18,786 nucleotides of DNA from Bacillota bacterium (GTDB taxonomy: Bacteria > Bacillota > Clostridia > Oscillospirales > Oscillospiraceae): assembly GCA_029268085.1 (NCBI GenBank), contig JAJUHD010000026.1:1-18786 (forward strand). The letters are read 5' to 3'. The notes under the pieces are model-generated. The model saw only the letters and a program-made list of their open reading frames with translations. It searched no databases and was not told the origin of the DNA. Each line of letters begins with the position of its first letter. The stretch's first letter is position 1. A program made the translations under genes and the position numbers. Below are positions 1 through 6,653 of this stretch, piece after piece.

Positions 1-1
1 C

Positions 2-385
2 GAAGATGAGCCTGTCGTCGCAGCGGCAAGACTAATGAAGCAGCACAACATCGGCTCGCTGCCTGTGCGGGACTCGAAAAACAGACTCCGCGGCATTATC
101 ACGGATAGGGACATCGTTCTTCGCTGCGTTGCGGGCAATATCGATCCGCAGGAAGTAAGGATCGGAGAGATAATGAGCCGCAACCTCATAACCGCCTCGC
201 CGTCCGAGGATATGGAAAAGGCGGCGGAGCGCATGGGAGCGGGTCAGATACGAAGGCTTCCCGTAACAGAAAACGGGATACTGGTCGGTATCATCGCTCT
301 TGGTGATATTGCCAGAAAAAACGAGTTTAGGATGGAAGCCTCTGAAGCCCTGAGCGAGATCTCCTCCAATTTTAGGAGAAAGTAA
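2..385 (+). CDS. CBS-domain-pair protein, 5' end outside window
   Basis: The reading frame is open to the left edge, so the true start lies upstream; the ATG at 35 is internal to a CBS motif (the residues before it, EDEPVVAAARL, continue the same helix). About 127 residues are visible. They form two CBS repeats: the first ends with GIITDRDIVLR, the second begins at EIMSRNLITASPSEDMEKAAERM-type sequence and ends GIIALGDIARK. CBS pairs (Bateman modules) bind adenosine nucleotides such as AMP, ATP or SAM and act as sensors. No catalytic domain is visible, so this is either a stand-alone CBS protein or the C-terminus of a larger one. The protein is cytosolic, with no membrane segment in the visible part. 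Ligand and partner cannot be told from the sequence. Confidence 0.85.
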   Translation, partial: EDEPVVAAARLMKQHNIGSLPVRDSKNRLRGIITDRDIVLRCVAGNIDPQEVRIGEIMSRNLITASPSEDMEKAAERMGAGQIRRLPVTENGILVGIIALGDIARKNEFRMEASEALSEISSNFRRK

Positions 386-391
386 CTGTAC

Positions 392-458
392 GCGCGTCCC
401 GAAAAACGCTTTTGAGTAAAAACATCTTAGAAGGAAATGTTTTAGATTCGGGACGCGC
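392..458. terminator. Hairpin between two convergent genes
   Basis: A perfect 12-bp inverted repeat (GCGCGTCCCGAA at 392-403, its complement at 447-458) encloses a second, AT-rich inverted repeat (AAAACAT and ATGTTTT) in its 43-base interior. It lies between the stop of the CBS gene and the stop of the M14 peptidase gene, so it probably ends transcription from both sides. The T tract after the 3' arm is poor (CTTTCC), so termination may not be purely intrinsic. Confidence 0.55.
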
Positions 459-462
459 TTTC

Positions 463-1428
463 CTATCCGTTCGCCGCTGTTGCGAGGAGAGGTTCCATCG
501 CGGTATAGATTGAACTAAACTGAGATAGCGGAAGCGGACTTGCCCCGAGCCCCATCTCGACGGTATATCCCGGGCGTCCGAAGTCCTGAATAAACCAATC
601 CTTGTAGCCGGCATTATCGCTTACAGGCGGAGTATTCGAAAGCTTATAGCCGCTGGCGGCGGCCAGCTTCAGCCCGAGCTCGTATGCGCCCATCGGTTCG
701 TAATCTGCGAATTTCCAATAGATTTCATTTCCTTGAGTATGTAAAGCCAAAATAGTGTCGGGATTTATGTTTCGGGTGAAATTTGCAAGCGCGCGGCTTT
801 CGGGAGCCGAGAGCGGAGCCGGACCGACGTAATCGCGCGGAGCAGGGTTCGTAAAGCCAAGACCATATTTGATCTGCTTTGCCTTTTCCCAGTTCGCCGG
901 ATACTGAAGATTCAGATCCGTACCCTCAATATTGGCCTTCCAGCCGGAAGGGAAGGGAATGGACGGATAGTTTCCCGCAATTTTTTTTGCCTGTTCGTAA
1001 TATTTTCCGCCAATAAGTTTTTCCAGAACAAGATCGACGCCGTCTGGATTAATGAGGGGTGCAAAACAAAGTGTTGTTTTGTTCAATAGTTCTTTTGCGC
1101 TAAAACCTCCAATCTGCTCGTTAGTGCGTGATTTACCCAAAAGTTCGTCCATGAATTTCAGCAAAACAAGCGACGATATCCATTCGTTTGCGTGGTGCGA
1201 AGCACTATAGAGAACCCTCCGCGATCCATTTCCCACACATATAAATAATAAGGGATTTCCCATGACGCTCTTTCCGAACTCGGAAAGAGTCGCAAAAGCG
1301 TATTTTCCGGCGAGCCTGTTCATCTCGGAATAAACAGCATCGGAACTCGGCAATCCCGGCGGTGCGCCCTCAGAAAACAGATCGCCGTCTTTATCGGACG
1401 GACTGAAACAAGGTCGGCATTGTTTCAC
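463..1428 (-). CDS. M14 zinc carboxypeptidase, gamma-D-glutamyl-diaminopimelate endopeptidase type
   Basis: A 321-residue protein of peptidase family M14. Zinc ligands are visible as H79-x-x-E82 (HHANEW) and H230 (ALHTQG); E291 (YTVEMG) fits the catalytic glutamate. NPDG at 127-130 and DLNLQYPANW near 171-180 are typical of the M14 branch that cuts the gamma-D-glutamyl-diaminopimelate bond in peptidoglycan stem peptides. The likely role is wall-peptide turnover or recycling, possibly linked to sporulation or germination (inference from spoIVB next door). The start is GTG at 1428 with GGGAGG seven bases upstream. No signal peptide and no LysM repeat are visible, unlike Bacillus endopeptidase I, so it may act in the cytosol. 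It is divergent from spoIVB across a 212-base gap. The family call is firm; the exact bond cleaved is inferred. Confidence 0.87.
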   Translation of the reverse strand: MKQCRPCFSPSDKDGDLFSEGAPPGLPSSDAVYSEMNRLAGKYAFATLSEFGKSVMGNPLLFICVGNGSRRVLYSASHHANEWISSLVLLKFMDELLGKSRTNEQIGGFSAKELLNKTTLCFAPLINPDGVDLVLEKLIGGKYYEQAKKIAGNYPSIPFPSGWKANIEGTDLNLQYPANWEKAKQIKYGLGFTNPAPRDYVGPAPLSAPESRALANFTRNINPDTILALHTQGNEIYWKFADYEPMGAYELGLKLAAASGYKLSNTPPVSDNAGYKDWFIQDFGRPGYTVEMGLGASPLPLSQFSSIYTAMEPLLATAANG

Positions 1429-1489
1429 TTGAAAACCTCCCTATATACAGCGATTTCCGTGACTTTTAATTATTCCCCCGCATCAAAAA

Positions 1490-1543
1490 ATTACCTTTTT
1501 AATAATACCCTTAGTATTGTGCGAAAAAAGCCGAAAAGGTAAT
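1490..1543. repeat. 10-bp inverted repeat in the M14/spoIVB divergent region
   Basis: ATTACCTTTT at 1490-1499 and AAAAGGTAAT at 1534-1543 are perfect complements separated by 34 bases. A smaller stem (AATAC 1504-1508, GTATT 1514-1518) sits inside. The element lies midway in the intergenic region between two divergent genes, just before a TATAAT at 1549-1554. It could be an operator dyad or an RNA hairpin; nothing in the sequence decides. Confidence 0.5.
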
Positions 1544-1571
1544 GGAGATATAATTTGTTACTCAAAATTTC

Positions 1572-1600
1572 GCTTATTTTGCTCTCTGCCGAACATAATG
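1572..1600 (+). promoter_or_regulatory. Sigma-G-like forespore promoter for spoIVB
   Basis: GCTTA at 1572-1576 and CATAATG at 1594-1600 are 17 bases apart. They match the Bacillus sigma-G pattern (gHATR, then CATWHTA) at four of five and six of seven positions. Transcription would start about 35 bases before the spoIVB start codon. B. subtilis spoIVB is known to be transcribed by forespore sigma factors, mainly sigma-G, which supports the reading. It is a consensus match only. Confidence 0.4.
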
Positions 1601-1640
1601 ATACTGCGATTTTAAAAATCGAGAAGCGGGGGAAGCAGGG

Positions 1641-2675
1641 ATGAAATATAAGACAACAAAACTAAAAAAAGCCTTTGTTTCGGCGGCGCTGGCGATATGT
1701 GTGTTTTCACAGTCCTTGCCAGCTGTTGCGGCACAGGACAAGCTGCTAGTTCCGGTGGGTTGTACGGTCGGAATACAGATGTATACCGATGGAGTGCTGG
1801 TAGTAGGGCTTTCCGCGACGCAGAACGGACAAGCGCCTTCACCGGCGGCAGTCGCGGGTATACTTCCGGGCGACCTTATCACGGCGCTGGGCGAAACGAA
1901 GATCGGCTCTGCCGATGAGTTCAAAGCTGAAATGTCCAAATTGACTGGAGAACCGATTTCGGTTACCGTCCGAAGAGGGGGTGAAACTCTCCAGATAACG
2001 CTCGAGCCAAACGTCAAGGGCGGTACTCCTGAGCTGGGAATCTGGCTGAGAGACAGTGTTTCCGGGATCGGCACCATGACATTTTATGACCCGCAGACAG
2101 GAATGTACGGCGGCTTGGGGCATGGAATTACCGATTTGGAATCGGGTGTTATTATTCCGCTGGGGAAAGGGAATATATTCTACTCAACCGTAGTTGAAAT
2201 CAAGAAGGGATGCTCCGGCGCTCCCGGAGAGCTTTGCGGAGATTTCAGCGGAAAAAACGCTTGCGGAAATATTCTTAAAAATACGAGATTCGGGATATTT
2301 GGCATTCTTAGTGAAAAACCGGATAGCAAAAAAGCAATTCCAGCGGCAGACAGCGACGAGATCGAGCTGGGCAAGGCAATGGTCATAGCTAATATTGAAG
2401 GAATGGAGAAGGAGCAGTTCGAGATCGAAATTACAAGGGTATACAGAGGCAATGCAGACGGAAGAAGCTTCATGATAAGCGTAAAAGACAAGCGGCTTCT
2501 CGAAAAAACCGGAGGAATTGTGCAGGGGATGAGCGGCAGTCCGATAATCCAGAATGGAAAACTTATAGGCGCCGTGACGCATGTCATGGTTAATGATCCT
2601 ACAAAAGGATTCGGAGTATCAATAGAAAAAATGCTGGACGAGGCCAACGATCTGGCAATGGGTAAGGCAGCCTGA
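1641..2675 (+). CDS. spoIVB: SpoIVB serine peptidase (family S55), sporulation checkpoint protease
   Basis: A 344-residue protein with an N-terminal signal/anchor segment (about 9-30: a KK pair, then a hydrophobic stretch ending AVAAQ). A PDZ domain follows (about 50-125, with GILPGDLITALGE), then the SpoIVB peptidase domain (about 135-340). The catalytic triad reads H161 (GLGHGITD), D283 (VKDKRLL) and S298 (QGMSGSP), with spacing like the B. subtilis H236, D363, S378 triad. In Bacillus, SpoIVB is secreted from the forespore into the intermembrane space and triggers pro-sigma-K processing through the SpoIVF complex. The protein is shorter than the 426-residue Bacillus form, mostly in the N-terminal half. 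The ATG at 1641 follows a purine-rich GGGGGAAGCAGGG. It sits directly upstream of spo0A, the usual order in spore formers, but a terminator separates the two. Confidence 0.95.
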   Translation: MKYKTTKLKKAFVSAALAICVFSQSLPAVAAQDKLLVPVGCTVGIQMYTDGVLVVGLSATQNGQAPSPAAVAGILPGDLITALGETKIGSADEFKAEMSKLTGEPISVTVRRGGETLQITLEPNVKGGTPELGIWLRDSVSGIGTMTFYDPQTGMYGGLGHGITDLESGVIIPLGKGNIFYSTVVEIKKGCSGAPGELCGDFSGKNACGNILKNTRFGIFGILSEKPDSKKAIPAADSDEIELGKAMVIANIEGMEKEQFEIEITRVYRGNADGRSFMISVKDKRLLEKTGGIVQGMSGSPIIQNGKLIGAVTHVMVNDPTKGFGVSIEKMLDEANDLAMGKAA

Positions 2676-2677
2676 TA

Positions 2678-2727
2678 AAAAGCGTGCCGCTGAGTTTGAG
2701 AAAGCTCGGAACGGCACGCTTTTCTTA
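2678..2727 (+). terminator. Intrinsic terminator after spoIVB
   Basis: A perfect 12-bp stem (AAAAGCGTGCCG at 2678-2689, complement at 2712-2723) closes a 22-base interior that can pair further (GAG and CTC). It begins three bases after the spoIVB stop and runs into a T-rich stretch. Confidence 0.88.
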
Positions 2728-2978
2728 TTTCTTTTAAGCAAAAACAAATGAAAAAGCGTGTATATTATGTAAACTGGATTTAAAAAACATTGGTTACATT
2801 ATACAATGATTTCCAGGTAAACGGCTATCAGAAATGTTGCTGCTGAAAACACATTTGTTGCCAAAATAAGCACAAATTATGCGAAAAACGAGGATTAATA
2901 TTTAACAAACTTTTTTGAATTATTTTGTAAAAATTGCACATTTAGGAAATGGTTTTGAACATAAAAATACTTTGAATT

Positions 2979-3033
2979 ATGTCAAATTAAGTAAAATGCC
3001 GTCAAATTGATAAATAAAGTCGAGCAAGGTCGA
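2979..3033 (+). promoter_or_regulatory. Cluster of Spo0A-box-like sites
   Basis: Four GTCRA cores lie on the same strand at 2981, 3001, 3019 and 3029, that is 20, 18 and 10 bases apart, close to whole helical turns. The first, TATGTCAAA, matches eight of nine bases of the Bacillus Spo0A box TTTGTCRAA; the others match less well. Placement just upstream of the spo0A promoter fits autoregulation, which is known for Spo0A. Binding is inferred. Confidence 0.45.
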
Positions 3034-3074
3034 TTTATGTAAACAAAAACCCATTACTATTTTACACTTTTTTG

Positions 3075-3103
3075 TTGCACTTTGGGGTAAGATATGGTAA
3101 ATT
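3075..3103 (+). promoter_or_regulatory. Vegetative (sigma-A) promoter of spo0A
   Basis: TTGCAC at 3075-3080 and TAAATT at 3098-3103 are separated by exactly 17 bases, leaving a leader of about 70 bases to the spo0A start. The -35 is good and the -10 is moderate. It lies 40-95 bases downstream of the Spo0A-box-like sites. Confidence 0.5.
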
Positions 3104-3177
3104 AAAGGCGTTTGGCGGTGATTGTGCTTAAAGACAGAGATGGCCTACCGTATATGTATAATAACGGAGGGAATATT

Positions 3178-3966
3178 ATGGAAACCAAATCAAGAGTACT
3201 GATCGCAGATTCGGGGGAAGATTTCCGCTTTTTGATGGCGGACACAATTTCATCAGAAGAGGACATGATAGTGGTTGGCACTGCGGGAGATGGCCTCGAA
3301 ACCCTGGCACTCATCGAGCAAAAGCACCCAAACGTTATAGTAATGGACCTCGTGCTTACAAAGCTGGACGGACTGGGCGTTCTTCAAAAACTATCACAAA
3401 TGAATCAGAAGCCCGCGGTGATAATCGTCTCAGGATTTTTCAATGAGCATGTGGTACAGGAAGCGGCGGAACTCGGTGCATATTACTTTATGCCGAAGCC
3501 CTGCGATGTTCCGGCACTTCTCGGCCGCATCAGGCAGGTGTCGGCGGTTAGCCGCGTTTCTGTAGGAAATTCGAAGCAGCAGGGAGTGGACATGTATCGC
3601 CGTGAGGACAATCTTGAGGCTATAGTCACGGATGTCATTCACGAGATAGGCGTTCCTGCTCACATTAAGGGTTACCAGTATCTCAGGGAAGCGATAATAC
3701 TTACAATAAACGATATGGATATAATAAATTCAGTCACAAAGGTCCTTTATCCCACCGTGGCAAAACGTTTCAGTACAACTCCGTCAAGGGTTGAGAGAGC
3801 TATCAGGCACGCGATAGAGGATGCGTGGGACAGGGGTGATATTGAAACGCTGCAAAAATTTTTCGGCTACACTGTTTCAAATGTTAAGGGCAAGCCAACA
3901 AACAGCGAGTTTATCGCAATGATAGCAGACTGCCTGAGTCTGAGACGTAAGGTTGCGGAACGCTGA
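3178..3966 (+). CDS. spo0A: Spo0A, master response regulator of sporulation
   Basis: A 262-residue protein with a receiver domain (about 5-120) and the Spo0A DNA-binding domain (about 145-258). Phospho-acceptor D57 (VIVMDLVL), switch residue S85 and K107 (MPKPCD) are present. The effector domain is almost identical to B. subtilis over VTKVLYPTVAKRF and SRVERAIRHAIEDAW, the helix-turn-helix that reads Spo0A boxes. The ATG at 3178 has GGAGGG eight bases upstream; an in-frame TTG at 3112 has no ribosome site and is not used. The acidic pocket is unusual: it reads D11-S12 where Bacillus has Asp-Asp, and the Pro after the phospho-Asp loop is Thr. The protein is likely phosphorylated by orphan histidine kinases, as in other Clostridia. 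No kinase or phosphorelay gene is nearby. It is monocistronic, with a terminator 51 bases after the stop. Confidence 0.97.
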   Translation: METKSRVLIADSGEDFRFLMADTISSEEDMIVVGTAGDGLETLALIEQKHPNVIVMDLVLTKLDGLGVLQKLSQMNQKPAVIIVSGFFNEHVVQEAAELGAYYFMPKPCDVPALLGRIRQVSAVSRVSVGNSKQQGVDMYRREDNLEAIVTDVIHEIGVPAHIKGYQYLREAIILTINDMDIINSVTKVLYPTVAKRFSTTPSRVERAIRHAIEDAWDRGDIETLQKFFGYTVSNVKGKPTNSEFIAMIADCLSLRRKVAER

Positions 3967-4016
3967 CAGGCAGACCCGCTTTTAAATTATGACAGCAGGA
4001 TTTTGCTGCAAGGTCT

Positions 4017-4058
4017 AAAAATACGCTCTGTGCTATTAATGCGCGGGGCGTATTTTTT
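4017..4058 (+). terminator. Intrinsic terminator after spo0A
   Basis: A 10-bp stem (AAAAATACGC at 4017-4026, GCGTATTTTT at 4048-4057) with a 21-base interior is followed by more T-rich sequence (AATTTTTT). Confidence 0.8.
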
Positions 4059-4152
4059 AATTTTTTATAAGTATTTCCAAATACTAATGGAACAATTGAA
4101 TTAAGTATGATAAAATACATTTGTAAAAGGACTTTACTGAATTTGATTTAGT

Positions 4153-4158
4153 TATAAT
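4153..4158 (+). promoter_or_regulatory. Possible -10 element of the hexokinase gene
   Basis: A perfect TATAAT lies 29 bases upstream of the start codon. The -35 candidates at normal spacing (GGACTT at 4129-4134) are poor. The gene needs its own promoter because a terminator precedes it. Only the -10 is supported. Confidence 0.35.
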
Positions 4159-4186
4159 ATATAAGACAAGGCATGGGGGAGACTAT

Positions 4187-5461
4187 ATGGAAAAAATAAT
4201 TTACGAATTAAACGAATTTTTGCGTCAGATATCGATGCATCCGGACCAGACGGATATTCAGACCGTAACAGAAAATTGCATTTCTGAAATAGGGAAAGGT
4301 CTGCGAGGTGAAGATTCGTCCCTGAAGATGATTCCCACATATATTTCCGCCTATGGCGAACCCCCAGAGAAAATTCCCGTAATTGCAATCGACGCAGGAG
4401 GAACAAACCTGCGTATTGCGCTCGTTGCATTTGAAAATACGAAACCGGTTATCTCAAGGATGCAGGTCTATCCTATACCGGGCAGCCTCCGCGAGATATC
4501 CGCCGGCGAGTTTTTTAGCGATATTGCGGATAAGATACTCCCGCTTACAGATGTGAGTGACAGGATAGGCTTCTGCTTTTCGTATCCGGCCGAAATATTT
4601 CCGAACCGTGACGGCAAAATCCTTCGCCTTTCAAAGGGCGTCTGTGTCAAGGATTCGGCAGGGCTTGTAATCGGGCAGGAACTTATAAAAAAACTGCGGG
4701 AAAAGGGTGTCTCGAAGGAATTCAATTTCACTCTTCTCAACGACACGGTCGCAAGCATGATGGGCGGCGCAGCTGAATTCCCTATAACGGAGTTTGACGG
4801 GATCTGCGGGCTTATACTGGGTACAGGCTTCAACACCTGTTATACCGAGAAAGGTGAAAAAATTACTAAGCTTAAAAATGCACCGGATATGATAATCAAC
4901 TGTGAAACGAGCAATTTTTCTAAGCTTTTCCGAGGAAAAGCAGACGAAATGACGGACGCAGCTTCCGAAAATCCGGGTATAGGCTTCTGCGAGAAGATGA
5001 TCTCGGGTGCATATCTCGGCAAAGTCATTACAAACACAGCGATTCTGGCGGCGCAAAGAGGGCTTCTCACCGAAGGCTTCGCAAATGTTGAGCAGGTATT
5101 TTCGCTGCCGGAGCTGGATGATTTCCTGCGCGGAAAATTAAACCGTGTCACCAAACTATGCGCAGGGGAGGATACGGCTGTGCTGAAAGAGATAATTGAC
5201 AAATGCTTTGAGAGAGCGGCAAAGCTCGTATGCGTCAACATCGCGGCGCTTTGCCTGCAGTGCGGCGGGGGCAAGGAAGCATCGCATCCCTTCTGTGTCG
5301 TCGCAGAAGGTTCTACATTCTACAAATCCCTGCTCATGAGAGCTAAGCTCGACAGGTATGTGAAAGAATACATAGAAGGCAGGCTTTCCCGCCATATCGT
5401 TTTCAGAGGAGCGGAAAACCTGACGCTGACGGGCGCCGCGCTCTCCGCACTTATTAACTGA
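4187..5461 (+). CDS. Hexokinase of the eukaryotic type
   Basis: A 424-residue sugar kinase of the ASKHA fold whose motifs match the hexokinase family of eukaryotes rather than the short bacterial GlcK/ROK kinases. In order: phosphate-1 loop DAGGTNLR (69-76); SYP (132-134); SKG (149-151); LNDT (184-187), with D186 as catalytic base; GTGFNTCY (212-219); INCETSNF (237-244), with E240 contacting sugar; GFCEKMISGAYLG (266-278), with E269; AEGSTFYKS (374-382) in the C-terminal nucleotide region. It should phosphorylate glucose or a similar hexose with ATP in the cytosol. The two halves of the fold are complete, at roughly the 450-residue length of yeast hexokinase. The ATG at 4187 follows a GGGGGAG ribosome site. 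It stands alone between a terminator and the prfA promoter. Substrate range is not determined by sequence. Confidence 0.88.
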   Translation: MEKIIYELNEFLRQISMHPDQTDIQTVTENCISEIGKGLRGEDSSLKMIPTYISAYGEPPEKIPVIAIDAGGTNLRIALVAFENTKPVISRMQVYPIPGSLREISAGEFFSDIADKILPLTDVSDRIGFCFSYPAEIFPNRDGKILRLSKGVCVKDSAGLVIGQELIKKLREKGVSKEFNFTLLNDTVASMMGGAAEFPITEFDGICGLILGTGFNTCYTEKGEKITKLKNAPDMIINCETSNFSKLFRGKADEMTDAASENPGIGFCEKMISGAYLGKVITNTAILAAQRGLLTEGFANVEQVFSLPELDDFLRGKLNRVTKLCAGEDTAVLKEIIDKCFERAAKLVCVNIAALCLQCGGGKEASHPFCVVAEGSTFYKSLLMRAKLDRYVKEYIEGRLSRHIVFRGAENLTLTGAALSALIN

Positions 5462-5472
5462 TGAGTGTACTG

Positions 5473-5501
5473 TTTACATCTTTCCGTTTCTGTGGTAAAA
5501 T
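5473..5501 (+). promoter_or_regulatory. Sigma-A promoter of the prfA operon
   Basis: TTTACA at 5473-5478 and TAAAAT at 5496-5501 are 17 bases apart, each one base from consensus. It lies 64 bases before the prfA start codon and just after the hexokinase stop, so it probably drives prfA, the TsaC-CoaE fusion and the M18 peptidase. Confidence 0.65.
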
Positions 5502-5565
5502 ACCAATTTAGCTGATTTACGTCAGAACAGACTAATGTAACAGATAACATGAGGATGAACTTTTT

Positions 5566-6642
5566 ATGCTTGAGAAGCTTAGAGAAATCGAGGAAAAATA
5601 CTCTGATATAGAAAAACGCATGACCCTGCCGGAGGTCTACACGGACGTTGCGGCTTATGCGAAGCTTGCAAAGGAGCAGAAGGATCTGATGCCTATCGTC
5701 GAAACCTACCGCCGTTACCGCAAATACGAGGATACGGCAGATGAGGCGAAAAAGCTGCTCGAAGGCGGCACAGACGACCCCGAATTTAAGGAGATGCTCC
5801 GCGAAGAGCTTGAGGACGCGAAGGAACATATGGAGAAGATAGAAGGCGAACTCAAGGTTTTGCTTCTGCCGAAGGATCCAAACGACAGCAAAAACGTTAT
5901 CGTAGAGATACGCGGCGGCGCGGGCGGCGAGGAGGCGGCGCTTTTTGCGAACAGCCTCTACCGTATGTATTCCATGTATGCCGAATCAAAGCGCTGGAAA
6001 ACCGAGATTGCGAATATAAACGAGACTGAAATCGGCGGCATCAAGGAAGTCAGCTTTATAATAGAAGGCGAGGGGGCGTATTCAAGGCTGAAGTTCGAAA
6101 GCGGGGTTCATCGCGTCCAGCGTGTGCCCGAAACCGAGGCTTCGGGGCGTATACACACGAGCACGGTCACGGTGGCTGTTCTGCCGGAAATGGACGAGGT
6201 CGATTTTGAGATAAATCCTGCGGATCTTCAGATCGATACCTACCGCTCAAGCGGCGCGGGAGGCCAGCATGTCAACAAGACCGAAAGCGCGATACGCATA
6301 ACGCATCTTCCGACAGGCACGATCGTCGAATGTCAGGATGAACGCAGCCAGCATAAGAACCGTGAGCGGGCCATGAAGATACTTGCTTCACGCTTGTATG
6401 AGGCCGAACAGCAGAAGCAGAACGCAGCGATTGCGGCCGAACGCAAAAGCCAGGTCGGAACGGGCGATCGCTCCGAGCGCATCCGCACTTATAATTTCCC
6501 GCAGGGACGAGTGACAGATCACCGTATCGGGCTTACGCTCTACAAAATCGAGCAGATCATGAACGGTGACCTCGATGAGATCATAGACGCGCTTGTAACA
6601 GCCGATCAGGCGGAAAGACTGAAAGCGTCGACCGGCGAATAA
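5566..6642 (+). CDS. prfA: Peptide chain release factor 1
   Basis: A 358-residue class I release factor, the usual RF1 length. An N-terminal coiled-coil/helical domain spans about 1-100. The stop-codon reading tripeptide is PET at 188-190, in the position of the PxT motif that makes RF1 read UAA and UAG. The GGQ motif (SGAGGQHVNKTES, GGQ at 232-234) enters the ribosomal peptidyl-transferase centre to release the peptide. GRIHTSTVTVAVLPE further supports RF1 over RF2. The ATG at 5566 has GAGG about 10 bases upstream. It heads a three-gene operon; the next gene starts about 11 bases later. In many Firmicutes the GGQ methyltransferase prmC follows prfA, but here it is absent from the position. 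Confidence 0.97.
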   Translation: MLEKLREIEEKYSDIEKRMTLPEVYTDVAAYAKLAKEQKDLMPIVETYRRYRKYEDTADEAKKLLEGGTDDPEFKEMLREELEDAKEHMEKIEGELKVLLLPKDPNDSKNVIVEIRGGAGGEEAALFANSLYRMYSMYAESKRWKTEIANINETEIGGIKEVSFIIEGEGAYSRLKFESGVHRVQRVPETEASGRIHTSTVTVAVLPEMDEVDFEINPADLQIDTYRSSGAGGQHVNKTESAIRITHLPTGTIVECQDERSQHKNRERAMKILASRLYEAEQQKQNAAIAAERKSQVGTGDRSERIRTYNFPQGRVTDHRIGLTLYKIEQIMNGDLDEIIDALVTADQAERLKASTGE

Positions 6643-6653
6643 AGGTGATAAAA

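Larger units (their letters stand above)
2728..3177. other. AT-rich intergenic control region before spo0A
   Basis: About 450 bases with no credible gene on either strand and much lower GC than the flanks. It contains an imperfect dyad (TATTATGTAAAC near 2764-2775 against GGTTACATTATAC near 2793-2805), the GTCRA repeats at 2981-3033 and the promoter at 3075-3103, both listed separately. Such long leaders are usual for spo0A, which integrates several promoters. Confidence 0.6.

Noticed and set aside
1574..2647. Minus-strand frames opposite spoIVB
   Set aside because: Low-complexity Ser/Pro-rich translations typical of antisense shadows; spoIVB has full catalytic motifs.
2896..2980. Sigma-H promoter for spo0A (AGGATTA or AGGAAAT followed by GAATTAT)
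   Set aside because: The spacing between the AGGA and GAAT elements is 19 and 23 bases, well over the 13-15 expected for sigma-H.
3112..3177. Upstream TTG start adding 22 residues to Spo0A
   Set aside because: No ribosome site precedes it, while ATG 3178 has GGAGGG at good spacing and aligns with the Spo0A N-terminus.
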